DNA from: JAKFDK01 sp036676195
Lineage (GTDB): Bacteria; Bacillota; Sulfobacillia; Symbiobacteriales; ZC4RG38
Length of the DNA: 64,000 bases
Assembly (NCBI GenBank): GCA_036676195.1
Contig: JAKFDK010000047.1
Span: 3,174-67,173, forward strand
Direction of reading: 5' to 3'
Below, piece after piece: positions 16,111-24,738 of this stretch (within the stretch, counting starts at the first letter, position 1; the number at the start of each line of letters is the position of its first letter). Below the pieces are notes generated by a model. That model was not told the DNA's origin. It made no database searches and saw only the letters and a program-made list of their open reading frames with translations. Made by a program: the position numbers and the translations under genes.

Positions 16111-16380
16111 CTACTTACGAATGTTAAGCTTAGCAATAATCGCCTTGTAGCGCTCCACATCTACCTTGATCAGGTAGTCAAGGAGGCGACGGCGCTGACC
16201 AATCATCTTGAACAGGCCGCGGCGGCTGTGGTGGTCCTTATGGTGGGCACGCAGGTGGCCGGTTAACTGATTGATGCGCTCGGTCAGAATGGCAATCTGC
16301 ACTTCAGGCGAACCGGTATCCGCATCATGGCGCTTGTTTGCCTCAATGATTCCCTTTTTCTCTTCCTGCTTCAAGCTCAC
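16111..16380 (-). CDS. rpsO: 30S ribosomal protein S15
   Basis: Primary 16S rRNA-binding protein of the small-subunit platform. From GTG 16380 the product is 89 aa (MSLKQEEKKGIIE..., with HHSRRGLFKMIGQRRRLLDYL), exactly the bacterial S15 length. AAGGAGGT lies 10 nt upstream of this GTG. An in-frame ATG (MIPVSLKQ) sits only 1 nt after the SD and is unlikely. The frame stays open for another 127 codons upstream (see 16381-16805). It is separated from pnp by a strong hairpin. Confidence 0.97.
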   Translation of the reverse strand: MSLKQEEKKGIIEANKRHDADTGSPEVQIAILTERINQLTGHLRAHHKDHHSRRGLFKMIGQRRRLLDYLIKVDVERYKAIIAKLNIRK

Positions 16381-16805
16381 AGGTATCATTACCTCCTTGG
16401 ATTCGATCAGCCAATCGCCCTCATCCCAGCCAGCCGCCGGAGCAGCGGGCCGGCCGCGTTGAGGGCTTGAAACCACAGCGCTGGTCTGCGCCAGCACTGA
16501 GTGTAACATAGCCAGGCCTGGTTGTAAATGTGCCCGTCGGGTTTCCGGGTGCGTCAGACTGCGCAAGAACTGTACAATTCCCAGCGCCCATGCCGGGTTC
16601 CGCTGGGACCGCCCTGGCCTCGGCTTCAGGCTGGGCTCCAGCAAACTTTGCCGTTCTTCCACTGTGACTTGGTCTTCTGAGCATCCTTGAAAACTGTTGA
16701 CTTCGGCCATACTGGCCCCCCTGTGTGGGCGCGATATTCTTATTGTGAACCAGTATGGCAAACCTGACGATGAGCCGGTCGGCCAAAATAGATGGGTCCC
16801 AGGTC
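16381..16805. other. rpsO upstream region with possible in-frame leader ORF
   Basis: This 425-bp stretch between the RluB-type gene and rpsO has no recognisable gene. One feature is odd: an ATG at 16710, preceded by AGGGGGG at 5 nt spacing, opens a frame (MAEVNSFQGCSED...) that continues without a stop straight into rpsO, giving a hypothetical 199-aa S15 with a 110-residue extension. The extension has no family I recognise. The strong, correctly spaced rpsO SD argues that normal S15 is made. No convincing promoter was found; weak TTGCCA near 16756-16761. Confidence 0.4.
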
Positions 16806-17537
16806 CTATGGCACAGTCGGCAGACCTGCTTCAACATACAGGTTGTCTACCTCGGCTCGGGTTAACTCCCGGGCCACCCCTGGAGCCAAATCCGGGTCCA
16901 GCCGCAGGGGACCCATACGCAACCGTTTCAGGTACAGCACTTCCCGCCCCAGGGCCTGGAACATGCGCTTCACCTGGTGATACATGCCTTCCACGATAAT
17001 GACCCTCGCTTCGGTCTGCCCCGGTCCGGGCAATAACTGGGCAGGACGGCACTCCTCACCGGAACCCAGGGTGATCCCGGCGGCGAAAGCCGCCATATCT
17101 TCCGCAGCCAGGGGACCGTTCAGACGGCAGTAGTACTCCTTGTCCACATGCCGTTTCGGGGTCAGCAGTCGGTGCGATAATTCACCGTCAGTGGTAAGCA
17201 GCAGCAGACCCTCGGTATCCTTGTCCAGCCGCCCTACCGGATGCAGCCCCGGGCGTCGCCAGGACATCGGAAGCAAATCGAGCACCGTCGATTGCCGCCG
17301 GTCGGCGGTGGCAGTCAGTACCCCTGCCGGTTTATGCAGCAACAGATGCAAGTGCAGCGTGTATCGGACCGCAGCACCGTCGACGGCCAGGGTCTGCCGG
17401 TGCGGCTCCACCGGTTGCCCGGGGTCGGTGACAATGGCTCCGTCCACCGTCACCCGCCGCTGCCGGACCCACTCCTTGATTTCCCGGCGACTCCCATACC
17501 CCAGATTGCCCAGAACTTTGTCCAGGCGTTGACTCAA
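16806..17537 (-). CDS. RsuA/RluB-family rRNA pseudouridine synthase
   Basis: Pseudouridine synthase of the RsuA/RluB/E/F group, 243 aa, acting on rRNA. The N-terminal S4 RNA-binding domain (RLDKVLGNLGYGSRREI...VTVDG) is followed by the catalytic domain with GRLDKDTEGLLLLT, Asp105 being the nucleophile. A C-terminal EGMYHQVKRMFQALG motif is also typical. TTG start at 17537 overlaps the ribF stop by 4 nt (TTGA), suggesting coupling. It replaces the usual direct ribF-rpsO contact. Target base (RluB-like 23S or RsuA-like 16S) cannot be told from the motifs alone. Confidence 0.92.
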   Translation of the reverse strand: MSQRLDKVLGNLGYGSRREIKEWVRQRRVTVDGAIVTDPGQPVEPHRQTLAVDGAAVRYTLHLHLLLHKPAGVLTATADRRQSTVLDLLPMSWRRPGLHPVGRLDKDTEGLLLLTTDGELSHRLLTPKRHVDKEYYCRLNGPLAAEDMAAFAAGITLGSGEECRPAQLLPGPGQTEARVIIVEGMYHQVKRMFQALGREVLYLKRLRMGPLRLDPDLAPGVARELTRAEVDNLYVEAGLPTVP

Positions 17538-18508
17538 GGCTGAACTCCCTCCATCAGGCGACGGCTCTCCTGCTCATCCCGGCGTAGTTGCTCCACCAAC
17601 GCCGCCACACCGCTAAAGGGCAGTTCCCCGCGCAAACGTCCGATAAAATCCACTTGCAACTGCCGGCCGTAAAGGTCACCTTTGAAGTCAAACAGGTGGA
17701 CCTCACAGCGCAGTTCTTCCCCGCCAAAGGTTGGGCGGCGCCCCAGGTTCAGCATTCCGCCGTAACGTGGCTGGTCTTGCACAGTGGCGGACAGGTACGC
17801 TGTACCCTCCGGCAATACAACGGCTCTGACGGCATAAACCCCAGTGGCCGGGAGTTGCCGGCCCGGCGCCAGTTGCAAATTGGCGGTGGGGAAGCCGATT
17901 TGCCGCCCGCGCTTGTCACCGTGAACTATCGCCCCGGCCAGGCTAAAAGGGCGCCCGAGCAATTCGCGAGCGCGGGAGACCTCGCCGGCCGACAGGGCAT
18001 AGCGCACGGCTGTGCTGGAGACTGTTTCACCGGCCATGCGCACCGGTTCGAAAACTCGTACAGTCACGCCGTAGCGGGCGCACAGGGTCTCCAGGGTCTG
18101 CGCGGTTGCCTTGCCGCCGCGCCCGAAGGTGAAATTGAATCCCACCATGACGCGCCGGGCACCCAGGTCACGGATCAGCGTCTCCTGAACGAAATCCTCG
18201 GCTGAGCGCGCCGCATAGTCGGCATTGAAGGGAATGGTCAGGTGTACGTCCACGCCCAGTTCCGTCAGGGTGGCCGATCGCTCAGCCAGCGTCTGCAAAA
18301 TCTGCGGTGCGTCGGCCGGTCGCAGGATGGCCATTGGATGCGGCTGAAACCCCATGACGATGGCGCGTCCCCCACCTGCATGGGCTTCGGCGACCAGGTC
18401 GCGGATGATGGCCTGATGACCGAGATGCACCCCGTCCCAGTTGCCAACGGCCACCCAGGTCCCAGCACCGGTGGAAGCAACGGCTGCCGGGTCAGTGAAT
18501 AGCTCCAT
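17534..18508 (-). CDS. ribF: Bifunctional riboflavin kinase/FAD synthetase
   Basis: Converts riboflavin to FMN and then FAD. The N-terminal nucleotidyltransferase domain has GNWDGVHLGHQ (the GxFDGVHxGH motif, with Trp replacing Phe) and the SSTAVRYALSAGEV segment. The C-terminal flavokinase has GRQIGFPTANL and NLGRRPTFGGE. Length 324 aa is standard. ATG 18508 is preceded by GGAGGT at 8 nt. Downstream of truB by 21 nt, as in B. subtilis. Confidence 0.96.
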   Translation of the reverse strand: MELFTDPAAVASTGAGTWVAVGNWDGVHLGHQAIIRDLVAEAHAGGGRAIVMGFQPHPMAILRPADAPQILQTLAERSATLTELGVDVHLTIPFNADYAARSAEDFVQETLIRDLGARRVMVGFNFTFGRGGKATAQTLETLCARYGVTVRVFEPVRMAGETVSSTAVRYALSAGEVSRARELLGRPFSLAGAIVHGDKRGRQIGFPTANLQLAPGRQLPATGVYAVRAVVLPEGTAYLSATVQDQPRYGGMLNLGRRPTFGGEELRCEVHLFDFKGDLYGRQLQVDFIGRLRGELPFSGVAALVEQLRRDEQESRRLMEGVQP

Positions 18509-18529
18509 GTCCGGAAACCTCCGGGTTGT

Positions 18530-19411
18530 TTATACAAATACCTTGAGTAACTTTATCCCGAAACCCGGTGCGGGGTCCGCCAGAGCCACCAGCTCTCCAG
18601 CCGGGCCCAGTAGGGCCATTGGCCCCGAACCTCCCGGCTGCCAGCCCCGGGGCGGTACCGGCGCGCGGCCGTGGGCGACCCCGGCTACAGCCCTGGCATC
18701 CAGTTGCAGTTTCGGTAAGTGGGCAACCGCCGCCACCGGCGCCACCAGGTAACGGCTGGCATCGCCTTCCGCCAGTTCCTCCAGCAGGGCGGCATCTTGC
18801 AGCAGGAACGGGCCGGAGGCTGTCCGTACCAGGTGGGACAGGTGAGCCGGCACCCCCAGGGCAGCACCGATATCCGCCGCCAGGGTGCGCACATAGGTAC
18901 CTTTGGAGCAGGCGATATCAAACCTGGCCATGGCACGTGGGCCGGACCGGAAAGTCAGCAGTTCCAGCCGGGTGACCGTAACCGGGCGGGCCGCCCGCAC
19001 CACTTCCTGCCCAGCCCGGGCCAGTTCGTAAAGTCGCTTGCCCCCCACTTTAACGGCACTGACCATTGGCGGCACCTGCAGGATCTCACCGGTGAACTGC
19101 GGCAGCACTGCCCGCAGGTACCCTTCCTGCAAATGATCAGCCGACATCTCGGCGGTGACCTGACCAAAACCGTCTTGGGTATCGGTCCCGACCCCGAAGA
19201 TAAACTCGGCCCGGTAGGACTTGCCCTGTCCGCTCACATATTCGGCCAGCCGCGTCGCCTTGCCCACGCAGATGGGCAGCACCCCCGCCACTCCGGGATC
19301 CAGGGTCCCGGTATGGCCAACCCGCTTTTCACGGAGCACCCGCCGCAGATAGCCCACCACATCGTGGGAGGTCATACCAGGGGGCTTCAGAATGTTCAAC
19401 AGGCCGTCCAT
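18530..19411 (-). CDS. truB: tRNA pseudouridine-55 synthase
   Basis: Makes the universal pseudouridine 55 of the tRNA T-loop. The 293-aa product opens MDGLLNILKPPGMTSHDVV and contains the catalytic motif GHTGTLDPGVAGVLP with Asp38 as nucleophile; the RAGQEV and SCSKGTYVRTLAADIG segments of the TruB fold follow. It starts 2 nt after the nrnA stop and precedes ribF, the standard rbfA-nrnA-truB-ribF order. Confidence 0.97.
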   Translation of the reverse strand: MDGLLNILKPPGMTSHDVVGYLRRVLREKRVGHTGTLDPGVAGVLPICVGKATRLAEYVSGQGKSYRAEFIFGVGTDTQDGFGQVTAEMSADHLQEGYLRAVLPQFTGEILQVPPMVSAVKVGGKRLYELARAGQEVVRAARPVTVTRLELLTFRSGPRAMARFDIACSKGTYVRTLAADIGAALGVPAHLSHLVRTASGPFLLQDAALLEELAEGDASRYLVAPVAAVAHLPKLQLDARAVAGVAHGRAPVPPRGWQPGGSGPMALLGPAGELVALADPAPGFGIKLLKVFV

Positions 19412-19413
19412 GG

Positions 19414-20388
19414 CTAAAGTCTGGCGGCAGCGGCGTTCACAACGGCTGCCTCGGCCTGAGCCAGCGGACCCTCGGCCGTGGCCCCGGCGGCCCGCGCATG
19501 CCCGCCGCCGCCAAAGCCCTGGGCGAGGTCGGCCACATCCACCCGGCTGCGGGACCGCAGGTTGATCCGCACCTTGCCGCCATCGACCTCGCGCAGGAGA
19601 ACGCCCACTTCCACACCCTCAACGGCCCGGGCATAGTTGACCAGACCGTCCACGTCTCCGTCCGTTGCGCCGGTTTCCTCCAACATCTGCCGGGTGACCT
19701 GTATGGTGGCGATCCGGCCGCCGGCATGGAGCTTCAGGGTGTTCAGGCAGAGCGCCAGCAACCGGACCCGGCCGGTCGTTTCGTTTTCGAAGATTTCCTG
19801 GGCCACTGCATAGGGTTTAACCCCGCACTCCAGCAGGGCTGCTGCAATGCGGTGGGTTGCCGGCGTAACCGACTCGTAGCGGAATTGCCCGGTGTCGGTG
19901 AGGATCGAGGTGTACAGAGCCTCCGCCATCTCCCGGTCCAGGGATACACCCAGTTCGTTCAGCAGCCGGTAGGCCATCTCTCCCACCGCCGCTGCGCTGA
20001 AATCCAGCCAGTTGTATTCCCCATACCCGGTGTTGGTGCTGTGATGGTCGATATTCAGGGTCGTGCGGCAACGCGCCAGAATCGGCTCGGCGGCGCCGAT
20101 CCGCTCGCGGTCGCCGCAGTCAAGGAAGCAGGCCAGGTCCCATTCACCCGCTACAGTCTCCCACGGCTGAAACAGCGTATCCCACCCAGTCAGGTAGCGG
20201 TAAATGCGCGGCACCGGGTCCACGCCCACGCACCAGGCCTCTTTCCCCATACTCCTGACGGCCCGGCAAACGGCCAGGCTGGAGCCAATGGAGTCTCCGT
20301 CTGGCCCGACGTGCAAGAAGAAAAGGATGCGTCCGGCGCGCCGGAGCAAGTCCGCAGCGCCGGCCACATCCACCACAAGCTTACTCAC
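19414..20388 (-). CDS. nrnA: DHH family nanoRNase/pAp phosphatase (NrnA)
   Basis: DHH-DHHA1 phosphoesterase that degrades nanoRNAs and dephosphorylates pAp, replacing Orn in many Firmicutes. Motifs: HVGPDGDSIGSSLA (motif I), CFLDCGDRERIG, the DHH signature LNIDHHSTNTGYGEYN and, at the C-terminus, GGGGHARAAG of DHHA1. The start is taken at GTG 20388 (MSKLVVDV) with GGAGG and AGGAAA upstream, overlapping the rbfA stop by 8 nt and giving 324 aa; the longer frame to 20421 lies entirely inside rbfA. Confidence 0.95.
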   Translation of the reverse strand: MSKLVVDVAGAADLLRRAGRILFFLHVGPDGDSIGSSLAVCRAVRSMGKEAWCVGVDPVPRIYRYLTGWDTLFQPWETVAGEWDLACFLDCGDRERIGAAEPILARCRTTLNIDHHSTNTGYGEYNWLDFSAAAVGEMAYRLLNELGVSLDREMAEALYTSILTDTGQFRYESVTPATHRIAAALLECGVKPYAVAQEIFENETTGRVRLLALCLNTLKLHAGGRIATIQVTRQMLEETGATDGDVDGLVNYARAVEGVEVGVLLREVDGGKVRINLRSRSRVDVADLAQGFGGGGHARAAGATAEGPLAQAEAAVVNAAAARL

Positions 20389-20749
20389 TTTGTTTCCTGC
20401 CTCCAACCGGTGTCTCCTCATCCTTGATCCGGTGGATCAACTCTGCAATGCGGGCTCCATGGGCAATACTGGTATCCATTATAAACCGTACCTCCGGGAC
20501 AAAACGCAACCGCAACCGCTGGGCCAACTCACGACGAATGAAGCCCAGCGCGCTTTCCAAACCTTTATAAGTATTCTTTTGCGCCTCGGCGTCCCCCAGG
20601 ACGCTCACATACACCTTGGCAACCCGCAAGTCACCGGACAAATCTACCTTGACGATGGAAGCGAAGCCAATCCGCGGATCTTTGACTTCCTCCCGCAGCA
20701 TCTGGGCGATCTCGTCACGGATCTGTTCGGCAATCCGTTGCTGTCGCAT
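20381..20749 (-). CDS. rbfA: 30S ribosome-binding factor A
   Basis: Late 30S assembly and cold-adaptation factor with a KH-like fold. The 122-aa product shows IRDEIAQMLREEVKDPRIG, VYVSVLG and LRLRFVPEVRFIMDTSIAHGARI, all canonical. The C-terminal tail (DEETPVGGRKQSE) is short. It lies between ylxP and nrnA within the nusA-infB operon. Confidence 0.97.
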   Translation of the reverse strand: MRQQRIAEQIRDEIAQMLREEVKDPRIGFASIVKVDLSGDLRVAKVYVSVLGDAEAQKNTYKGLESALGFIRRELAQRLRLRFVPEVRFIMDTSIAHGARIAELIHRIKDEETPVGGRKQSE

Positions 20750-20797
20750 GGCCTGTCTCCTTTCTGGGATCCGAGGCCGGCACGCGTTCCCTTGCCT

Positions 20798-21106
20798 CTA
20801 TAGAATCTCCACGTCTGCCCGACAAACCTCACCCTCAAAGTGGCTATGGACAAACGCCACAACCCGTTCCGCCTGCTCCCGGGCGAAATGTTCCTGGCCA
20901 GTAACCAGAGCCATCCCCACCACTGATCGCTGCCAAAGCTCCTGGTCACCCACCTCAGCAGCACTGACCCCAAAGCGGGCCCGAGCCTTTTCGATGATGC
21001 TGTTGAGCGCGCGGCGCTTCTCTTTCAGGCTGTTGGCATGGGGAATGGAGAGTTCAAAGCAGATAGAGGCGACGAACATCGCGTGCGGGGGAGTGGACCC
21101 ACTCAC
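20798..21106 (-). CDS. ylxP: YlxP-like protein, DUF503
   Basis: 102-aa DUF503 protein. Typical segments are MFVASICFELSIPHANSLKEKRR and VSAAEVGDQELWQRSVVGMALV. The family sits between infB and rbfA in Firmicutes and is thought to be ribosome-assembly linked, but its biochemical role is not known. GTG at 21106 has GGGGAGG five nt upstream, giving nine residues before the usual start (MFVASI at 21079), which lacks an SD. Confidence 0.93.
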   Translation of the reverse strand: MSGSTPPHAMFVASICFELSIPHANSLKEKRRALNSIIEKARARFGVSAAEVGDQELWQRSVVGMALVTGQEHFAREQAERVVAFVHSHFEGEVCRADVEIL

Positions 21107-21168
21107 CCTTGCCTCCCCTCAGCGGCTGCATGATGGCAGGACCCCGCAGGCCGGCTGGTAACTGCGCC

Positions 21169-21208
21169 TTGTGCAAGGGCCGGCCCGGTCAAGGGCCGGC
21201 CCGCACAA
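21169..21208 (-). repeat. Long GC-rich hairpin between infB and ylxP
   Basis: Two copies of the self-complementary decamer GGGCCGGCCC (21177-21186 and 21193-21202) are flanked by TTGTGC and GCACAA, so the RNA can form about 16 paired bases with two bulged nucleotides and a 6-nt loop. It starts about 10 nt after the infB stop. There is no T-run, so processing or partial termination is more likely than full termination. Confidence 0.6.
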
Positions 21209-21218
21209 CCGAGGACGA

Positions 21219-24200
21219 TCAGGCGCCCTCAGGCTTGATTTCCTGCATGGTGAACGACTCGATGACGTCGTTCTCCTTGATGTCGTTATAGCCTTCCAGA
21301 CCGATGCCGCATTCCTGGCCGTTGGTCACCTCGCGGACGTCGTCCTTGAAGCGCTTCAGGGAGCTGAGGTCGCCTTCCCAGAGCACCGAACCGTCCCGGA
21401 TCAGACGGGCCTTGTGGCGCCGTTCAAGCTTGCCGTCAATGACCTGGCAGCCAGCCACGTTGCCGATCTTCGGCACCTTGAACACAGCCTGGATTTTGGC
21501 CTTGCCCAGGATAATCTCTTCGAACTTGGGCTTGAGCATACCTTGCAGGGCCGCCTTGATGTCGTCGACGGCTTCGTAGATGATGCGGTAGGTCTTGATT
21601 TCAACGTTCTGCTGGCGGGCGGCATTAACCGCCCGATCATCCGGCCGGACGTTGAAGCCAATAATAATGGCCTTGGATGCTGCAGCCAGCATGACGTCGG
21701 ACTCGGTGACGGCACCGACTGCGCCATGAATCACCTTGACCCGCGCCTCGGCGTTCTCGACCTTCTCCAGTGCCCCGCGCACGGCTTCCACAGACCCCAT
21801 CACGTCGCCCTTGACGATGATGTTCAGGTCCTTGACCTCGCCGGCAGCAGACCGGGCCATGAATTCCTCCAGGCTGACCCGAACCTGCTGCTGCTCCTGC
21901 AGCCGCTTGGCTGTGGCACGCCTTTCGGCCAGTTCACGGGCCATTTTCTCGTCCGCCACGACCCGGAAGATGTCGCCGGCTTCGGGGACAGCGTTAAAGC
22001 CAACAACCTGAACCGGGAAGGAGGGCGGCGCCTTCTTGACCTTGCGACCGCGGTCATCGAACAGCGTCCGGACTTTACCCCAGGTGGTGCCGCAGACGAA
22101 AGGCTCACCGGTCTGCAGAGTACCGCCCTGCACAAGCACGGTGCCAACCGGGCCCTTGCCTTTGTCCAGTTGTGCCTCCAGAATGGTGCCCCGGGCTTCC
22201 TTGTCGGGATTGGCCTTCAGTTCCTGAACTTCGGCCACCAGCAGGATGTTTTCCAGCAGCAGGTCCAGATTGGTCCGCTGCTTGGCGGAGACCGGCACGG
22301 CGATGACGTCGCCGCCCCACTCTTCCACCACCAGGTGGTGTTCAGTCAGTTCGGTCTTGACCCGGCCCGGATCTGCCCCGGCCTTGTCGATCTTGTTGAT
22401 GGCCACGATGATCGGTACTCCGGCGGCCTTGGCATGGTTGATCGCCTCAACCGTCTGGGGCATCACGCCGTCATCAGCGGCAACCACCAGAACGGCAATA
22501 TCGGTGACGCTGGCCCCGCGGGCCCGCATGGCGGTAAACGCTTCGTGGCCCGGAGTGTCGAGGAAGGTGATCTTTTTGCCGTGGAGTTCGATCTGATAGG
22601 CACCGATATGCTGTGTGATGCCACCGGCTTCTCCGGCAGCGACCCGAGTCTCACGCATGGCGTCCAGCAGGCTGGTCTTACCGTGGTCAACGTGACCCAT
22701 GATCACGACTACGGGCGGCCGGCTCTGTTTCAGTTCCGCCACTTCGTCCGCGTCCTCGATCATGTCCGGATCCAGCTTGAACTCGGGTTCCTTGATCACG
22801 ACCGTTACGCCGAACTCGGCGGCCACGATGCTGGCCGTATCGGTGTCCAGTTCCTGGTTAATGGTCACCAGCATGCCCATCTTGAGCAGCTTCTTGATGA
22901 CCTCGGCAGCGGTGACGCCCATCTCGTGGGCCAGTTCCTTGACAATGACCGCGCCTTCAATGGTAATGGACTGCTTGGCTGTGCGGCGCTCAACGGTGGC
23001 ACCCCGCCCGGGGGCACGCCGGCCGAAGAGCTTCTCTTCAGGCGGTCGGTCGCGCCGATCCAGGGTCTCGTCCACCACTGACTTTTCCTTGACGACCTTG
23101 TTTTGGCCGGGGCGCTTGGTCTCCTGTTTCTGCTCGGCGATCTTGGGGTCCACCTTGGGAATTGCAAGGGGACGTCCGACACCGCGGGGACCACCGCGCC
23201 CGGGTCCGGCGGGTCGTGGCCCGCGATCGGCCGCCGGACCCATCGGCCGCGGCCGGTCGCTCATGGGCGGGCGGTTCGCCAGCCGTTCCCGGTCTGCCTT
23301 GGGCATGCCAAGGATGACTCCGGATGCCGGCGGGGGAGTGGAGGCGGCTTGTTGCGCTTGGACCATGGCCTTTGGTGCCCCGATCACACGACCAGCGCCC
23401 GGGCCCAGCGGGGGACGGGCTGCCTGATTATCATGCAGGATACGCTGCTGCGGCGGAGCGGCCGGCCCGGCTGCCCGCGGTGCGAATGCAGCCGGGCCCG
23501 CCGGCCGCTCAACGGCTTGCATCTCGGCCCGGGGGCCGCGCGGAATCTGCGGCCGCACCGGAGCCTCGGCGGCCGGGGTGGGGGCTTCTTCAGCCGCCGT
23601 TTCGGCTGCCGTCGTTTCGGCCGCCGTCGTTTCGGCTGCCGTCGCTTCGGCTGCCGTCGCTTCGGCTGCCGTCGTTTCGGCCGCCGCCTCGGGTGCCCCG
23701 GCAGCCGGTTTCTCGGCTACCGGCGCCGCCTGCTCAACCGCCTGCGGTTCAGCAGCGGGCTGCTGGGGCGGCTGGAACGGAACCGCCTGGTCCTGTGGCG
23801 CCGAAGCTCCCGGAACGGCGGGAGCCACGATCTCTCTTTCGGCAGCAGCCGCCGGCCTGGCCGCCGCCGCACCCTGGGCATTGGATGGGCGGGCAGAACG
23901 CTCCGCAACCGGGCGCGCCGCTTCGGCGCCGGACCGCGGGCCTTCGGGCCGGGTCGGGCGGGGCGTATGAGTGACTTCAGTCGGGGCAGCCGGACGCACG
24001 GCTTCCGCGCTCGGGCGCTTTTCTGTCGGCGGGCGCACCGGAGTAGAACGACGCTCTGGCGGCATCCGACTGGGCTGCCGCTCCGCGACGTTTTCACTGC
24101 GGGTTGCCGTTACCTTGCGCGCACCCTCGCCGAAGTACAGGTCAAGAAGCGAGGAGCGCGGGGCGTTGGCCTCCTTGACGGCCGGGCGGACCTCTTCCTT

Positions 24201-24296
24201 CTTGGTCGCCTTTGCCGCGGCAGGTTTTGCCTCTGCCGTCTTGGCGGAGTTTTTCTTTTCCGCCTGGTCCGTCGTCCTCTGGTCTATGGCACTCAT
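21219..24296 (-). CDS. infB: Translation initiation factor IF-2
   Basis: GTPase that brings fMet-tRNA to the 30S subunit and promotes subunit joining. About 1025 aa from ATG 24296; a TTG at 24305 is possible and neither has a strong SD. Residues 1 to about 430 are an Ala/Pro/Glu/Arg-rich linker with a tandem pentapeptide repeat. The IF2-N domain (SITIEGAVIVKELAHEMGVT) precedes the G domain: GHVDHGKT (about residue 530), DTPGHEAF and NKIDKAGA. Domains II-IV follow, with the fMet-tRNA-binding C-terminus ending QECGIGLEGYNDIKENDVIE. The linker is long compared with Bacillus (716 aa) but similar to high-GC bacteria. Confidence 0.97.
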   Translation of the reverse strand: MSAIDQRTTDQAEKKNSAKTAEAKPAAAKATKKEEVRPAVKEANAPRSSLLDLYFGEGARKVTATRSENVAERQPSRMPPERRSTPVRPPTEKRPSAEAVRPAAPTEVTHTPRPTRPEGPRSGAEAARPVAERSARPSNAQGAAAARPAAAAEREIVAPAVPGASAPQDQAVPFQPPQQPAAEPQAVEQAAPVAEKPAAGAPEAAAETTAAEATAAEATAAETTAAETTAAETAAEEAPTPAAEAPVRPQIPRGPRAEMQAVERPAGPAAFAPRAAGPAAPPQQRILHDNQAARPPLGPGAGRVIGAPKAMVQAQQAASTPPPASGVILGMPKADRERLANRPPMSDRPRPMGPAADRGPRPAGPGRGGPRGVGRPLAIPKVDPKIAEQKQETKRPGQNKVVKEKSVVDETLDRRDRPPEEKLFGRRAPGRGATVERRTAKQSITIEGAVIVKELAHEMGVTAAEVIKKLLKMGMLVTINQELDTDTASIVAAEFGVTVVIKEPEFKLDPDMIEDADEVAELKQSRPPVVVIMGHVDHGKTSLLDAMRETRVAAGEAGGITQHIGAYQIELHGKKITFLDTPGHEAFTAMRARGASVTDIAVLVVAADDGVMPQTVEAINHAKAAGVPIIVAINKIDKAGADPGRVKTELTEHHLVVEEWGGDVIAVPVSAKQRTNLDLLLENILLVAEVQELKANPDKEARGTILEAQLDKGKGPVGTVLVQGGTLQTGEPFVCGTTWGKVRTLFDDRGRKVKKAPPSFPVQVVGFNAVPEAGDIFRVVADEKMARELAERRATAKRLQEQQQVRVSLEEFMARSAAGEVKDLNIIVKGDVMGSVEAVRGALEKVENAEARVKVIHGAVGAVTESDVMLAAASKAIIIGFNVRPDDRAVNAARQQNVEIKTYRIIYEAVDDIKAALQGMLKPKFEEIILGKAKIQAVFKVPKIGNVAGCQVIDGKLERRHKARLIRDGSVLWEGDLSSLKRFKDDVREVTNGQECGIGLEGYNDIKENDVIESFTMQEIKPEGA
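23593..23691 (-). repeat. 15-bp tandem repeat inside infB
   Basis: About six imperfect copies of a 15-bp unit (GTTTCGGCTGCCGTC on the plus strand) encode AAETT/AAEAT pentapeptides in the IF-2 linker. Variation is mostly synonymous or T/A exchange. Such in-frame arrays can change copy number by slippage without breaking the gene. Confidence 0.85.
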
Positions 24297-24381
24297 CTCG
24301 GGCAATCACATCCAAACTTAAAGTTTCGGCGGGCGACTGGCGCCCGGTGGTTTAGAAATCAGTCCCACGGCTGCGTGGCCG

Positions 24382-24732
24382 TCAGCTTCCGCGCGGATCC
24401 CTCCGCAATGGCACCGGGGTGGTGCCGGCTTTTTCTAAAGCCTCGCACAGGCCTTTGGCGATATCGGCACCGGTGACAGCCATGACCGCCTTGGGATCAA
24501 ATCCGACGGCGTGTCCGAGCTCCTCCGCGGTTCCGAACTGATACAACGGGACGCCGGTGACCGAGCACAGTCCGCTGAACTTGCGTACCGTTGCGGCCCC
24601 GGCCGTCTCGGCCAGAATGACCAACCGGGCCTGCCCTGTGCGTAGGGCGTCTCGGGTAGCCCAATCGCCTGCCGCCAGTTTTCCGGCCCGTCGGCAGAGG
24701 CCGAGGAGGAAGCCAACCCCCTGTGGAAGCAT
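24382..24732 (-). CDS. ylxQ: YlxQ, L7Ae-family ribosomal protein-like
   Basis: 116-aa member of the L7Ae/L30e/S12e/Gadd45 family, probably binding kink-turn RNA. The core segment GFLLGLCRRAGKLAAGDWATRDALRTGQARLVILAE is characteristic, followed by VPLYQFGTAEELGHAVGF. It lies 6 nt after ylxR and 85 nt before infB, the conserved nusA-ylxR-ylxQ-infB order. Exact RNA target is not established. Confidence 0.92.
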   Translation of the reverse strand: MLPQGVGFLLGLCRRAGKLAAGDWATRDALRTGQARLVILAETAGAATVRKFSGLCSVTGVPLYQFGTAEELGHAVGFDPKAVMAVTGADIAKGLCEALEKAGTTPVPLRRDPRGS

Positions 24733-24738
24733 GATCGG

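Noticed and set aside
21171..23081. 636-codon plus-strand frame across infB
   Set aside because: Antisense to infB, which encodes all IF-2 motifs. No family features and no SD.
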